From assembly GCF_000015505.1 (NCBI RefSeq), contig NC_008760.1:62001-126000 (forward strand): a stretch of DNA of 64,000 nucleotides. The letters run 5' to 3'. Position 1 is the first letter of the stretch, and each line of letters starts with the position of its first letter. A program made the position numbers and the translations under genes. Shown in pieces: positions 43,294 through 51,642 of this stretch. The notes below the pieces were generated by a model. The model had not been told where the DNA came from. It was given only the letters and a program-made list of their open reading frames with translations, and did no database searches. The stretch is from Polaromonas naphthalenivorans CJ2. GTDB lineage: Bacteria > Pseudomonadota > Gammaproteobacteria > Burkholderiales > Burkholderiaceae_C.

Positions 43294-44472
43294 GTGTCTC
43301 GTCATGAGGAAGTTGTCGGGTAAAGGCGTTTTAGCTTGATGCGGGCATCCTTGGTTGTGAATTGCCAGTTGACTTTGGCCTGAAGGTTGTCGCGGCGGGC
43401 CTGCCAGGCAGCGACTTCGCTGCGCACGGTCTCGATGCTGTCGATGCGCCGGCTCAGGCACTGATCCACCATAACGTTGATTTCGATCTCGGCCATGTTC
43501 AGCCAGCTGCCGTGCTTGGGCGTGTAGACGAACTCGAAGCGGTCCCACAGCGCCTTGGCCTGCTCGGGGGAAAACGCCTCGTACAGTGAGCCCGGGGTGT
43601 GGGTGTTGAGGTTGTCCATCACGAGTGTGATGCGCTCGGCGTCGGGGTAGCTGGCGGCAATGTCCTGCACGAACACCGCCCAGTCCGTTTTGGTCCGCCG
43701 CTCAGTGACCTTGGTTAGGCGCCGCCCGGCCAGCGGCTCGCTAGCCATGAACACGTTGCACACGCCGCAGCGTTCGTATTCGTAGTCATGGCGCTCGGGC
43801 CGCCCGGGCGCCGCTGCAATAGGCTCGCGGGTCTCGCGAATGAGCTGGCGAGGCGTCTCATCCATGCACACCACGGGGTGCTTCGCGTCCATAGGGCGGC
43901 TGTAGATGTCCAGCACCTTTTCCATGGCGGCCACGAAGGCGGCGCTCGCTGGCGGCGCGATCACCCAGCCGACTTTCCTCCAGGGTTTGAGTTCGTTTTT
44001 TTGAGAGCCCGCCGCACCGTCTCATGGGACACGGTGTCGATATATTCCAGTTCGACCAGCCGGTCAGCCAGCAGCCGTAGCGACCAGCGGGCCTGGCCTT
44101 CGGGCGGCGCCGAGCAACTCAGCGCCAGCAGCTGCGCCTCCAGGCGGCCATCGATCTTCAGGTCGTACTCGCACCTGGAGGGCTGGCGGTTCAGCGTGAG
44201 GTCCAGGCCTTCGAGGACAAACTTCTTCTTGATGCGGTCCACCTTGCGCTCACTCACGCACAGCATGGTTGCGATGTCACACGTGCGAGCGCGTTCGGTT
44301 CGCCCTCCTGATTGGTCACAGTTGAGCAGTATCAAGGCATTGATGACTTTGGACGCTGCGTGGGTGCCTTTGCCTGCAATGCCCTGCAGCTCGGCTCTTT
44401 CTGGCTCGGATAACGTGACTTTGTAATGTTCCATCCCCCATTGTCCACGTCACATAGCTCATGACGCGACAC
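43294..44472 (-). mobile_element. IS630-family element with TA target duplication
   Basis: Terminal inverted repeats GTGTCTCGTCATGAG (left) and CATGACGCGACAC (right), each flanked outside by TA (43292-43293 and 44473-44474), the IS630/Tc1 hallmark. About 1.18 kb with one transposase in two overlapping frames. Confidence 0.85.
43302..44434 (-). CDS. IS630 transposase, made by frameshifting at an A7 run
   Basis: Frame 1 (44434 to 43961) encodes the helix-turn-helix half (MEHYKVTLSEPERAELQGIAGKGTHAASKV, CDIATMLCVSERKVDRIKKKF). Frame 2 ends at 43302 and encodes the DDE half: VVCMDETPRQLI, LVMDNLNTHTPGSLYEAF, FVYTPKHGSWLNMAEIEI. The frames join at seven As (44002-43996) read CTC AAA AAA ACG. A -1 shift, or an eighth A from polymerase slippage, gives LKKNELKPWRKVGWVIAPP, the normal IS630 linker, and a 377-residue enzyme. 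Both halves are otherwise open, which favours programmed slippage over decay. Confidence 0.8.
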
Positions 44473-44479
44473 TAGGCGC

Positions 44480-44593
44480 AATGCTGTTCACTTAAGTCCT
44501 TTACCCTGAGTTTGTCAAAGTAGCTCGCCACTTAACAAAGCTTCGGCATGCACGATTCGGACAGGTTGCGGTACCTAACTGAACAGCATTGCA
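44480..44593. repeat. MITE-like 114-bp repeat
   Basis: AATGCTGTTCA at the left and TGAACAGCATT at the right are inverted (12 bp with one flanking base). The octamer CTAGGCGC occurs immediately outside on both sides (44472-44479 and 44594-44601), like an 8-bp target duplication. No coding capacity. Confidence 0.6.
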
Positions 44594-44743
44594 GCTAGGC
44601 GCGAGCTTTTCCCGGCCGAGCGCGCCGTAACACAGCCGGTGCTGGTCAGCCAGGTTGTGCAGCGCCTGCAGCGCCGAGCGCTTTTTTCGATCAATGGGTG
44701 AAGTCCTACCCTTGCGCTCCCCGTGCCGCGCTATGGTATCGGC

Positions 44744-45763
44744 ATGGTCATCATCAAGCATCAAGGGGTCATCCTTGCATCCGCGCTGGGGCGCGGGGCA
44801 GCAGCCGTCGCGGGCGCATGGCTGCTGATGCTCGGTCATGCCGCTTCATCGCCTTTTCCCGATCAACCGAAGACAACGGCTGCACCGCGCAGCGCAGCAC
44901 TGGCGCCCGTGCAGCGGACCGCCTGTCCCTTGCAGCCGGCAGCGGCAGCAACCGGCAGGAAGGACGGGAAATTTTCTCTGCAGGCCGACTTGTCCGGCAT
45001 GACCGCGAAAAATATCGCCTCGTTCATTGTCCTGGGCAAGGAAGCGGCTGCGGCAGGCCGGCCGCGCGACGCCGAAGTGGCGTTCCTGATGTCGTGCCGG
45101 GTGGCCGACAAGCTCAAGGGAATGGACTCCGTCGAGTCCGCCGACGCGAAGTACCAGCTGGGCTGGCTTTATGCGGGACTCGCCTTGGAGGACGGCTCTG
45201 CCAGAGCCAGCCGCGCCGAGCTGCGCAGGCGCGCCCAACGCCTGTACGCCGACAGCCTGCGCACGTACCTGGCCAGGTACGGCCAAGCCCATGAAAAGTC
45301 ACGGTTCGCGGCCGAAGGGCTCAAGGCGCTGGGCCAGCCGGTCAGGTCGGCGCAGGAGGGCACTTCACCGCCTTCTCAAGCCTTGATGCCGCCATCGCAG
45401 GCCCGCCGCAATGAGGCCGCACAAGCAGCGCTGCCGGCGCCGCATGGGCCGAGCACGGCAGCGCCGCCCGGGCCGAGTTTTGACTGCGCCAAGGCGCGCT
45501 CGATGCCCGAGAAGATGATTTGTTCGGACGCCGAGCTTGCCCGGCTCGACCGCGAACTGGGCCGGGTGTACGCGCGGGCCAAAAGCGCGGCGGCCGACGG
45601 CGCCGCCTTTGGGCGCCAGAACAGCGAGGAGTGGCGCCGGCGCGAGGCAACGTGCCGGGACCGGGAGTGCCTGCTGCGCTGGTATGCCAACAGGCACGAT
45701 CAGCTGATGCATGTCATTGAAGGGCCGAAGCAGGAGCCAGCGCCATCAACGGTCTCCCGATAA
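44744..45763 (+). CDS. Secreted protein with C-terminal LprI-like (DUF1311) domain
   Basis: 339 residues from the ATG at 44744 (a GTG at 44723 is possible). A signal peptide (IIKHQGVILASALGRGAAAVAGAWLLMLGHAASS) leads to a helical repeat-like region (about 80-190, KNIASFIVLGKEAAAAGRPRDAEVAFLMSCRVADKLKG, TPR-like) and a proline/alanine linker. The end is a lysozyme-inhibitor LprI-type domain: SFDCAKARSMPEKMICSDAELARLDRELGRVYARA...REATCRDRECLLRWYANRHDQL, with its four cysteines. Likely periplasmic. Role possibly lysozyme inhibition, by domain only. Confidence 0.7.
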   Translation: MVIIKHQGVILASALGRGAAAVAGAWLLMLGHAASSPFPDQPKTTAAPRSAALAPVQRTACPLQPAAAATGRKDGKFSLQADLSGMTAKNIASFIVLGKEAAAAGRPRDAEVAFLMSCRVADKLKGMDSVESADAKYQLGWLYAGLALEDGSARASRAELRRRAQRLYADSLRTYLARYGQAHEKSRFAAEGLKALGQPVRSAQEGTSPPSQALMPPSQARRNEAAQAALPAPHGPSTAAPPGPSFDCAKARSMPEKMICSDAELARLDRELGRVYARAKSAAADGAAFGRQNSEEWRRREATCRDRECLLRWYANRHDQLMHVIEGPKQEPAPSTVSR

Positions 45764-46200
45764 ACTATTTTGTGGCGACGCTGAGCTTTGCTTCGTTTGC
45801 CGCCCTGCCCATATCGGCAGCGGAATCAAGCAAGTCGGCCATATCCTAATGTCCACATACCTTTGGAAGGTGCTCTACAGCCTGAAGCAGCAGCAGCGTG
45901 CCGGAAGTCGCCAACGACGAGACACGCGAGTATTCGACCGCCTCGATGTCTGAGCTGAAGAAGATGGTGGGCATCAGCGTGTTGCTGGGGTTGTCCCAAC
46001 AGGTGCGCGATGGCGGCATGAACCTGCCCAGGCCAGGCGCACGGCGTGACAGCCAAGGCAGCCTCCACGGCAATCAGCCATACCTGCAGTGAGAGCCTGA
46101 TGCGGGACACTGAACATAATTCTCAAAGGTAGCCAATTTTGCAAGAGGGAACACCTTCCACGAATTATCATTACGTTAGCCCCCAAGAAGCCCGCACGCC
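45764..46200. other. Intergenic, possible remnants
   Basis: About 435 bp. A frame containing EVANDETREYSTASMSELKKMVGISVLLGLSQQVRD (about 45898-46030) might be a fragment but has no start. ACTGAACATAATTC at 46109-46122 recurs at 53843. Confidence 0.35.
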
Positions 46201-46569
46201 ATGAAACGCATACCCGAGCAGCCCGACCGGGAAAACCGCATCGCCTTCGAGATCGTCGTGGATGCCTACGACGCGGCGGAACGGGCCATGGGCTGGTACT
46301 GCTACCTCCAAGACGAACTGCAAGTGCCGTTCAAGGCGACGTGCCGGTCAGCTCGCGCGACGTCACCGCTGGAAGTCGGCGTCGAGGTCGAAGTGGTCGA
46401 CCTGGCAAGCGAAGACGACTGCATGTCTGAGATCTTCGTACTCGTCAGGTACGCAAAGTCCCGGCTTGCCGTGCCACTCGAACAGCTTGCGTGTCATGCG
46501 CTGGATAAGCAAACGTGCCAGGCCGTTGCCGATTGGCACTATTGGGTGGCACGTGGCTACGAATACTGA
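46201..46569 (+). CDS. CcbP-like calcium-binding family protein
   Basis: 122 acidic residues. ENRIAFEIVVDAYDAAERAMGWYCYLQDELQVPFKATCRS, EVEVVDLASEDDCMSEIFVLVRYAKSRLAVPLEQL and AVADWHYWVARGY match small proteins annotated as calcium-binding CcbP family. Acidic surface clusters would bind Ca2+. The start lies after an AT-rich stretch; no strong Shine-Dalgarno. No operon partner with evident link. Confidence 0.75.
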   Translation: MKRIPEQPDRENRIAFEIVVDAYDAAERAMGWYCYLQDELQVPFKATCRSARATSPLEVGVEVEVVDLASEDDCMSEIFVLVRYAKSRLAVPLEQLACHALDKQTCQAVADWHYWVARGYEY

Positions 46570-46622
46570 CGGCGGGCCTGCTCACCGCCCCGATCTGCTC
46601 ACCAGCCAACACCGATCCGGCC

Positions 46623-46910
46623 ATGAGGTTGAACGACGACGAATTCCTCGACGCGTGCCAGAACATCGAAGCTGGCCTGAAAACACAGTATGAGCGACAT
46701 CCAGGTCTCACGGACGAAAGATGCGCGTTCGCGCTTGGCCTGGCCAAGATCGCGGTGAAACAGCGGTTTGGATGTGCAAGGAACGAGTGCTGCAAAGTGG
46801 GTCCGGACCAGCAGGGAATCATCGACGGGTGCGTCGAGTGCGCGGCAACGCGCGTGGACAACGCCAATGGGCCAACACACCACGTTGTATTGCAGTCTCT
46901 GGCGGTATAG
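46623..46910 (+). CDS. Conserved hypothetical protein (95 aa)
   Basis: MRLNDDEFLDACQNIEAGLKTQYERHPGLTDERCAFALGLAKIAVKQRFGCARNECCKVGPDQQGIIDGCVE, followed by a short tail. Mostly helical and cysteine-containing. The pattern of a two-helix start (LxACQNIExxL) and CAFALxxAKIAVKQ recalls short uncharacterised proteobacterial proteins. The ATG at 46623 excludes an upstream extension that lacks coding character. Function unknown. Confidence 0.55.
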   Translation: MRLNDDEFLDACQNIEAGLKTQYERHPGLTDERCAFALGLAKIAVKQRFGCARNECCKVGPDQQGIIDGCVECAATRVDNANGPTHHVVLQSLAV

Positions 46911-46969
46911 AGCACGATGGCCGTCAGTACAGCACATTCCTGTGCAGAGCCTGTAGGAGGTGCCCGATC

Positions 46970-47374
46970 ATGCAGATGTTGATTCCTGAAGTGACCACGG
47001 ACGTATTGCAGGCCTTTGCCGACGCGTGGAATCGCCACGATGTCGATGTTCTCATGTCGTTCATGACAGAGGACTGCGTCTTCGAGTCCTCTGCTGGCGC
47101 TGATGTCTGCGGCACCCGGTACGTTGGCAGACAAGCCGTGCGAGCGGGCTTCGCGCAGGTCTGGGGGGTCTTTCCCGATGCCCACTGGGGCAATGTGCGC
47201 CATTTTGTCCATGGAAACCGAGGCGTCTCCGAGTGGACGTTCACGGGAACACGTGCGGATGGAACCCGCGTCGAAGTTCATGGTTGTGATCTGTTCACCT
47301 TTCGCGACGGCAAGATCTTGCTGAAGAACTCTTACCGCAAGAACCGTCCACCCAGTGAGAACTCAACGCGATGA
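46970..47374 (+). CDS. SnoaL-like/NTF2-fold protein
   Basis: 134 residues with TAGGAGG upstream. Classic SnoaL-like pattern: LQAFADAWNRHDVDVLMSFMTEDCVFESSAG, GRQAVRAGFAQVWGVFPDAHWGNVRHFVHGNRGVSEWTFTGTRADGTRVEVHGCDLFTFRDGKILLKNSYRK. The conical alpha+beta barrel binds small hydrophobic ligands; many members are of unknown substrate. Intact, unlike the second NTF2-like gene at 53396. Confidence 0.8.
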   Translation: MQMLIPEVTTDVLQAFADAWNRHDVDVLMSFMTEDCVFESSAGADVCGTRYVGRQAVRAGFAQVWGVFPDAHWGNVRHFVHGNRGVSEWTFTGTRADGTRVEVHGCDLFTFRDGKILLKNSYRKNRPPSENSTR

Positions 47375-47698
47375 CACCCGCCCCTTCGTTTTACCGGCCT
47401 TTCCTCAGCAGCCGGTGAACTGAAGTGTTGAAGGTCAGGTATCCGGAAATTTGAAGGTGAGCGTCCAGTCTTTTGGCGACCGTCCATTGATCGTTAGAAA
47501 TGCAGCATGTGATTCCGATCGTCCGTGTCGGCTTGACTTCCAACCGAATTGATGTGCAGTCAATGATCGTTCATGACCGGCTCTTGATGGCCCGATAAGT
47601 TCGTTCGAATCGACAATGTGTGCGGTTGCCGAGCGGACAGTCGAGCTGTAGCAGTGACGCGCGCTTCGAGCGGACTCCTCGGAGTCAAAGAATGATGC
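47375..47698. other. Intergenic, no gene seen
   Basis: About 320 bp with weak open frames on the minus strand that cross into the IS4 element; the interrupted sequence was not identified. Confidence 0.35.
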
Positions 47699-47707
47699 GG
47701 TTCTACG
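47699..47707 (+). repeat. 9-bp target duplication (left) of the IS4 element
   Basis: GGTTCTACG, identical to 49124-49132. Confidence 0.9.
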
Positions 47708-49123
47708 CATCTCATTACACACAAATCCCCGTTTCGCTGTAGCTCCTGGCGTAGCGGGCACCTTCCACGAAGACGGCAATTTCCTGCAGGCCCAACCATA
47801 GCGTTCTGGCACCGGGCTCACCATCGCCTTTTCGCCCCAAAAACCCGCCTCGCCGGGCAATCAGCCGGATGACTTCGTTGAGTCCGGGCATCTTTTTCGG
47901 TATCGGCTTTTTGTTCAGGATGTACGCCGCACGCCACTCGTCGGGCTCAAACACCAGTTCGGCATCGAGCTCGGGCACCGTGCGCCCCAGCCGCATCAAG
48001 CGGTTGATGCGCCAGGCAATGACCAGGTATATCGCCAGCGCTGACTCCAGCCGGTCTTTGTCGCTCAGCTGCAGCCGCTCGACTCGGCAGCCCTCCTTGA
48101 GAATCAAGAAAAAAAGCTCGATTTCCCAGCGCGAGCGGTACCAGTCGATCAGCTCGCTGGCCTGTTCCAGTGTGCTGGCCACGCGGTTGCTCAGCAGCCG
48201 CCAGACCACGGGCTTGACGCCTGCCGGGGCGTTGACCTCCGAGGCCACCAGGCAGCTGACCTCGATGACTCCCTTGTCCCTGTCGCTCAGCTGGACGCGC
48301 TCAATGCGGATGTCCTGCTCGACCGTGCGGCTCTTTCGGCCCCGCCCGGCTGGCAGCATGAAGCGGATGCGCCCCAGAGAAGTTTGCACCATCACCCGGT
48401 CCCACAGCTTGTCCCCGCCCGGCAGCACCCGGTTGTGCTGGCTGCGCACCAGGTAGTCGGCCGGGTAGCCCAAGTCCCGCGCCTTGACCATCAACTCCAG
48501 CATGTCCGACTCGCGGTCGCCGATGCACACATGGCGCGTTTGGGGCAGCTGCTGGGCACTCTCAGCGATTCGCTCGTAGCTCTCAATCCAGCGGGTGCTT
48601 TCGCACGGCCCGCCGCGCTTGCCGTCTGCTGCCTTGAATTCGCGCGCCCACGTCCAGGCATTGAATACGCCCAGCGGCTCGCGCTCAGGACTCACAACAT
48701 AGGTGGGGTGCAAATACAGCCCGCGCTGGGCCTCGTAGTTCAAGGGCCCCAGACCCTCGATGTCCTGTCCGTGGTAGTCCAGCTCGGTTGTGTCCTGAAG
48801 GCACAGCACCACTTGGTGCTGTGCCATGCGCGCCTGGCTGGCCTGCAAGTGGGGCGCGAGCACCTTGTCCCAGCTCACCTCTTCGTTGCACAAAAACCGG
48901 TAAGCCGCTGCCGTTTCTGCCCAACTCTGGCAAGCGCCGGGAATGCTGGCCGAGGGCTTTTGCCCCAGTCGCTCTGCCAGCAGCACGGCGCGCCGGTTCA
49001 GGCGCTCATCGCCCAGTTCGATCGTCTTGAACTCTTCATCGCCCCAGCCCATTGTTGCTTCCTTGACCGTTTAACTTCACCAAACCCCAAGTCTATCGGC
49101 TCAACTATGTGTGTAATGGGATG
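47708..49123 (-). mobile_element. IS4-family element (IS50/Tn5-like)
   Basis: 1416 bp. Terminal repeats CATCTCATTACACAC and its partner GTGTGTAATGGGATG (14 of 15 match), with a perfect 9-bp target duplication. Clean ends imply a recent insertion. Confidence 0.92.
47715..49052 (-). CDS. IS4-family transposase (Tn5-like)
   Basis: 445 residues: MGWGDEEFKTIELGDERLNRRAVLLAERLGQKPSASIPGACQSWAETAAAYRFL (Tn5-type N-terminal DNA-binding domain), LCLQDTTELDY (first Asp), HVCIGDRESDMLELM (second Asp), and WYRSRWEIELFFLILKEGCRVERLQL, the YREK-like motif with catalytic Glu. Full length and uninterrupted, with both ends and the target duplication present, so this is the best candidate for an active IS in the window. 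Confidence 0.92.
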   Translation of the reverse strand: MGWGDEEFKTIELGDERLNRRAVLLAERLGQKPSASIPGACQSWAETAAAYRFLCNEEVSWDKVLAPHLQASQARMAQHQVVLCLQDTTELDYHGQDIEGLGPLNYEAQRGLYLHPTYVVSPEREPLGVFNAWTWAREFKAADGKRGGPCESTRWIESYERIAESAQQLPQTRHVCIGDRESDMLELMVKARDLGYPADYLVRSQHNRVLPGGDKLWDRVMVQTSLGRIRFMLPAGRGRKSRTVEQDIRIERVQLSDRDKGVIEVSCLVASEVNAPAGVKPVVWRLLSNRVASTLEQASELIDWYRSRWEIELFFLILKEGCRVERLQLSDKDRLESALAIYLVIAWRINRLMRLGRTVPELDAELVFEPDEWRAAYILNKKPIPKKMPGLNEVIRLIARRGGFLGRKGDGEPGARTLWLGLQEIAVFVEGARYARSYSETGICV

Positions 49124-49132
49124 GGTTCTACG
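49124..49132 (+). repeat. 9-bp target duplication (right) of the IS4 element
   Basis: GGTTCTACG, partner of 47699-47707. Confidence 0.9.
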
Positions 49133-49603
49133 GCTGCACAGCAGTACGCGCATTTCGACCTTAATTATCCGGTTGATCTGCGCAATCCGCAGTAGACACG
49201 TCGTTGACGACGACACCCAGGCCGCAAAACGAAGTTGTCCAAGTTGTTCGCGTTTCTTGTGGATAACTTTGTTGATGAGGGGCCAAAAATCCATCCAAAC
49301 CAAGTCAGGGCGCGGCTTGCGCAAGGCTGCCTGCATTTTACGCAGTGCTGCGGGTCAAGAAATGGTTGTTACTGCGTCAAGGGCATCCTTGACGGCAACG
49401 TAACACCAAAAGGGTTGGTGCTGACCACTGCCCATCGCGGGAGTCGCTCCAGGGTGTGCAAGTCGCGCTTTTTATTGCCGGCCTCAGTGAGCTTTGACCC
49501 CTGTTCGCCAATGCGTCAAGCCCTCTAGCAAACCGTACAACGAAGGCGCGCACCCCCCAGGCGCAGTACGATACGTGCTGCTACAACTTTAGAAAACCCC
49601 GAC
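49133..49603. other. Intergenic, no supported gene
   Basis: About 470 bp. A single perfect DnaA box (TTATCCACA on the minus strand, 49258-49266) is present, without clustering. Short open frames lack support. Confidence 0.4.
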
Positions 49604-49969
49604 ATGAATGAACTCATCAAGCTCCGCCAGCAAATCGCCGAGATGGAAAAGCAGGCCGCGGATCTGCAGAAAAAGAACCGGCCCGCCGTGCTGGCCCAGT
49701 TGCGCGAGCAAATGGCCGCCTACGGCATCACGGCTGATGAACTGAGCCGTCCGGCGGCCAAAGCCACCAAGCCCAAGGCGACGCTGGCCAAGCCTGCGGC
49801 GAGCCCGACCAAGGGCAAGAAGCCCGTAGTGCATTCGCCCGCGAAATACCGCGGCCCCGAAGGCCAGGAGTGGAGCGGCCGGGGAACGGCGCCCAAGTGG
49901 CTCAATGATTTGCTGGCGGGCGGCAAAACCCGGGACGATTTACTGATCCGACAGGACACTGCAGCGTAG
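49604..49969 (+). CDS. H-NS family nucleoid-associated protein
   Basis: 121 residues. The coiled-coil oligomerisation domain (MNELIKLRQQIAEMEKQAADLQKKNRPAVLAQLREQMAAYGITADEL) is joined by a Lys/Pro/Ala-rich linker to the C-terminal DNA-binding motif SPAKYRGPEGQEWSGRGTAPKWLNDLLAGGKTRDDLLI, with the conserved YRGPxGxxWSGRG-PxW core that inserts in AT-rich minor grooves. It may silence foreign DNA, fitting an element-rich replicon. Intact paralogue of the decayed gene at 36166; similarity continues ~60 bp beyond the stop. Confidence 0.88.
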   Translation: MNELIKLRQQIAEMEKQAADLQKKNRPAVLAQLREQMAAYGITADELSRPAAKATKPKATLAKPAASPTKGKKPVVHSPAKYRGPEGQEWSGRGTAPKWLNDLLAGGKTRDDLLIRQDTAA

Positions 49970-50051
49970 GGCACAGGGCAGGGCAGCAACAGCGTCATGA
50001 CAGGCGGCTTGAATCGGGCCACCTTTGCATGCATGGCGTCAAGCTGCCCGC

Positions 50052-50090
50052 AAAAAAAAGCCTCAGCACATGAACGCGCTGAGGCTTTTG
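50052..50090. terminator. Bidirectional terminator between hns and tRNA-fMet
   Basis: AGCCTCAGC pairs with GCTGAGGCT (10-nt loop), with A8 on the left and T4G on the right. It ends transcripts from the H-NS gene on one strand and the tRNA on the other. Confidence 0.8.
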
Positions 50091-50093
50091 TCT

Positions 50094-50170
<77 letters not shown>

Positions 50171-50363
50171 GAAATTTCGAAAGCGACTTTGCCTGAAAGG
50201 CTTGATCGCTGTTGTGCTTGTTATGCTGTTACTTCACAGTACAGGGCATTTGCAGGACACTTCCATTGTACGGCAGCACTGGGGTTGGTTTTTCATCGCC
50301 TGAAAACCCAACTTCAGCGATGACACCCGTGCCTTGATGGCCGCAGGCTAGATACCAGCACGG

Positions 50364-50406
50364 CAGCTAGCCAGCTAGCCAGCTAGCCAGCTAGCCAGCT
50401 AGCCAG
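50364..50406. repeat. Octamer tandem repeat (AGCTAGCC)n
   Basis: About 5.3 copies of AGCTAGCC head to tail. Each unit contains the palindrome GCTAGC. No spacers, so not a CRISPR. Confidence 0.9.
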
Positions 50407-50810
50407 GGTATGAAAGCTTACTCGGCTTGCACTGCAAGCTTGCTCCGAAAGCCTTGGTGAGCCTCACCAGAAATAACATCGGCAACTCAATGGCCCAGCC
50501 ACCGGACTTGCCAAGCGAAAAGATCAGGCTGCTGCGCGCCAGCAAGTTCAGGGCAATTTGCGCGCGGATGAAAGCACTGAACGTTCATGGACAGCTCGGT
50601 CGGTGTTGATGGTAAAACTGGATGCTGAATGATTTCGGCGGGACCGTGCGTTTCTACCGCTGGACACGCAGGTTGCGGGTAAGGAATGATGTTGCCCACG
50701 CGTCCTGAAGCATAATTTCAAGGGTGTGGGTGCCAAAGCATTCGCACAGAGTCAGGTGATCGGTCAGTTTCGCATGCGACGGCGCTACTTTTCGTGTGTG
50801 TTGTGCTTTC

Positions 50811-50852
50811 GGGACTCCATCGCTTTTGTTTTTGTGTTTTTCGAGGAGTCCC
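50811..50852 (+). promoter_or_regulatory. Shine-Dalgarno-sequestering hairpin
   Basis: GGGACTCC (50811-50818) is the exact complement of GGAGTCCC (50845-50852), which contains the Shine-Dalgarno GAGGAG of the RRM gene starting at 50857. A further three pairs (TCG with CGA) stack inside after a one-base bulge, leaving a U-rich loop. In the folded state the ribosome site is hidden. Confidence 0.7.
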
Positions 50853-50856
50853 CTTC

Positions 50857-51309
50857 ATGGGCAACAAACTATACGTCGGCAACCTGCCTTACACGGTGCG
50901 TGACGAAGACCTGCAGCAATCGTTTGGTCAATTCGGTGCTGTCACCAGCGCCAAAGTCATGATGGAGCGCGACACGGGTCGATCCAAAGGCTTTGGCTTT
51001 GTCGAGATGGCCAACGACGCCCAAGCACAAGCGGCCATCAACGGCATGAACGGTCAGCCTCTGGGCGGGCGCAGCATTACCGTGAACGAAGCCCGTCCAA
51101 TGGAGGCACGTCCTCCACGTACCGGCGGTTTCGGCGGTGGTGGCGGTGGAGATCGTTCTGGCGGAGGCGGTTATGGTGGCGGTGATCGCTCTGGCGGTGG
51201 CGGCGGCTATAGCGGCGGCCGTTCGGGTGGGGGCGGCTATGGCGGTGGGGACCGTTCGGGTGGCGGTGGTTACGGCGGCGGCGGTGGTGGTGGTCGCGGC
51301 GGCTACTAA
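50857..51309 (+). CDS. Glycine-rich RRM RNA-binding protein
   Basis: 150 residues. One RRM domain (1-80) contains RNP2 KLYVGNLPY and RNP1 KGFGFVEM, both complete with their aromatic RNA-stacking residues. A tail follows of about 60 residues made of Gly-rich repeats (GGYGGGDRSGGG) ending in RGGY. Such proteins (Rbp-like) are common in beta-proteobacteria and cyanobacteria, often cold-inducible, and act as RNA chaperones. The RNA leader carries a Shine-Dalgarno hairpin, suggesting translational control. A strong terminator follows. Confidence 0.9.
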   Translation: MGNKLYVGNLPYTVRDEDLQQSFGQFGAVTSAKVMMERDTGRSKGFGFVEMANDAQAQAAINGMNGQPLGGRSITVNEARPMEARPPRTGGFGGGGGGDRSGGGGYGGGDRSGGGGGYSGGRSGGGGYGGGDRSGGGGYGGGGGGGRGGY

Positions 51310-51382
51310 GCCCGGCATACCCGGTCAACGGCAAAGATGGCGCTTGACACCAGCGTCCCTGGCCTTGCGCTGAGCACAGCAT

Positions 51383-51417
51383 AAAAGGCTTCCAAACTTC
51401 GGTTTGGAAGCCTTTTT
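51383..51417 (+). terminator. Terminator after the RRM gene
   Basis: GGCTTCCAAAC and GTTTGGAAGCC with a TTCG tetraloop (11-bp stem, preceded by A4) and T5. Nearly ideal Rho-independent form, usable from either side. Confidence 0.92.
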
Positions 51418-51642
51418 ACCTTGAAGGGCCTGTGCAGGTTGGCACCCACACAGAATTGACCCCCTACTGTCGATTTATGTTTTACCCTTCCTGCAAGCCG
51501 CAATCCCCGCGCAGCGCAAGCATTCCAGTGTATGAAAGCGAAGACAGCCAGCATGGATAAGACCTTCATTGCCGGCGACCCGCGTACCATGCGCCTGAAA
51601 CCTTTGTCCAACAAACTTCAACCACGACAAACCGCTTTGCCC

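Larger units (their letters stand above)
50171..50856. other. Intergenic leader region of the RRM gene
   Basis: About 690 bp without a supported gene. It holds an octamer tandem repeat (50364-50406) and a structured 5' leader (50811-50852), both described separately. Confidence 0.45.

Noticed and set aside
45826-46110. Minus-strand ORF with a signal-like start (MSRIRLSLQVWLIAVEAALAV)
   Set aside because: The rest is low-complexity His/Gln/Leu and no Shine-Dalgarno is present; insufficient to call a gene.
49258-49266. DnaA box as a sign of a second origin
   Set aside because: Single isolated perfect box; no clustering, AT-rich unwinding element or initiator gene nearby. A chance match is likely.
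50364-50406. Possible CRISPR array
   Set aside because: Units are 8 bp, contiguous and without spacers.
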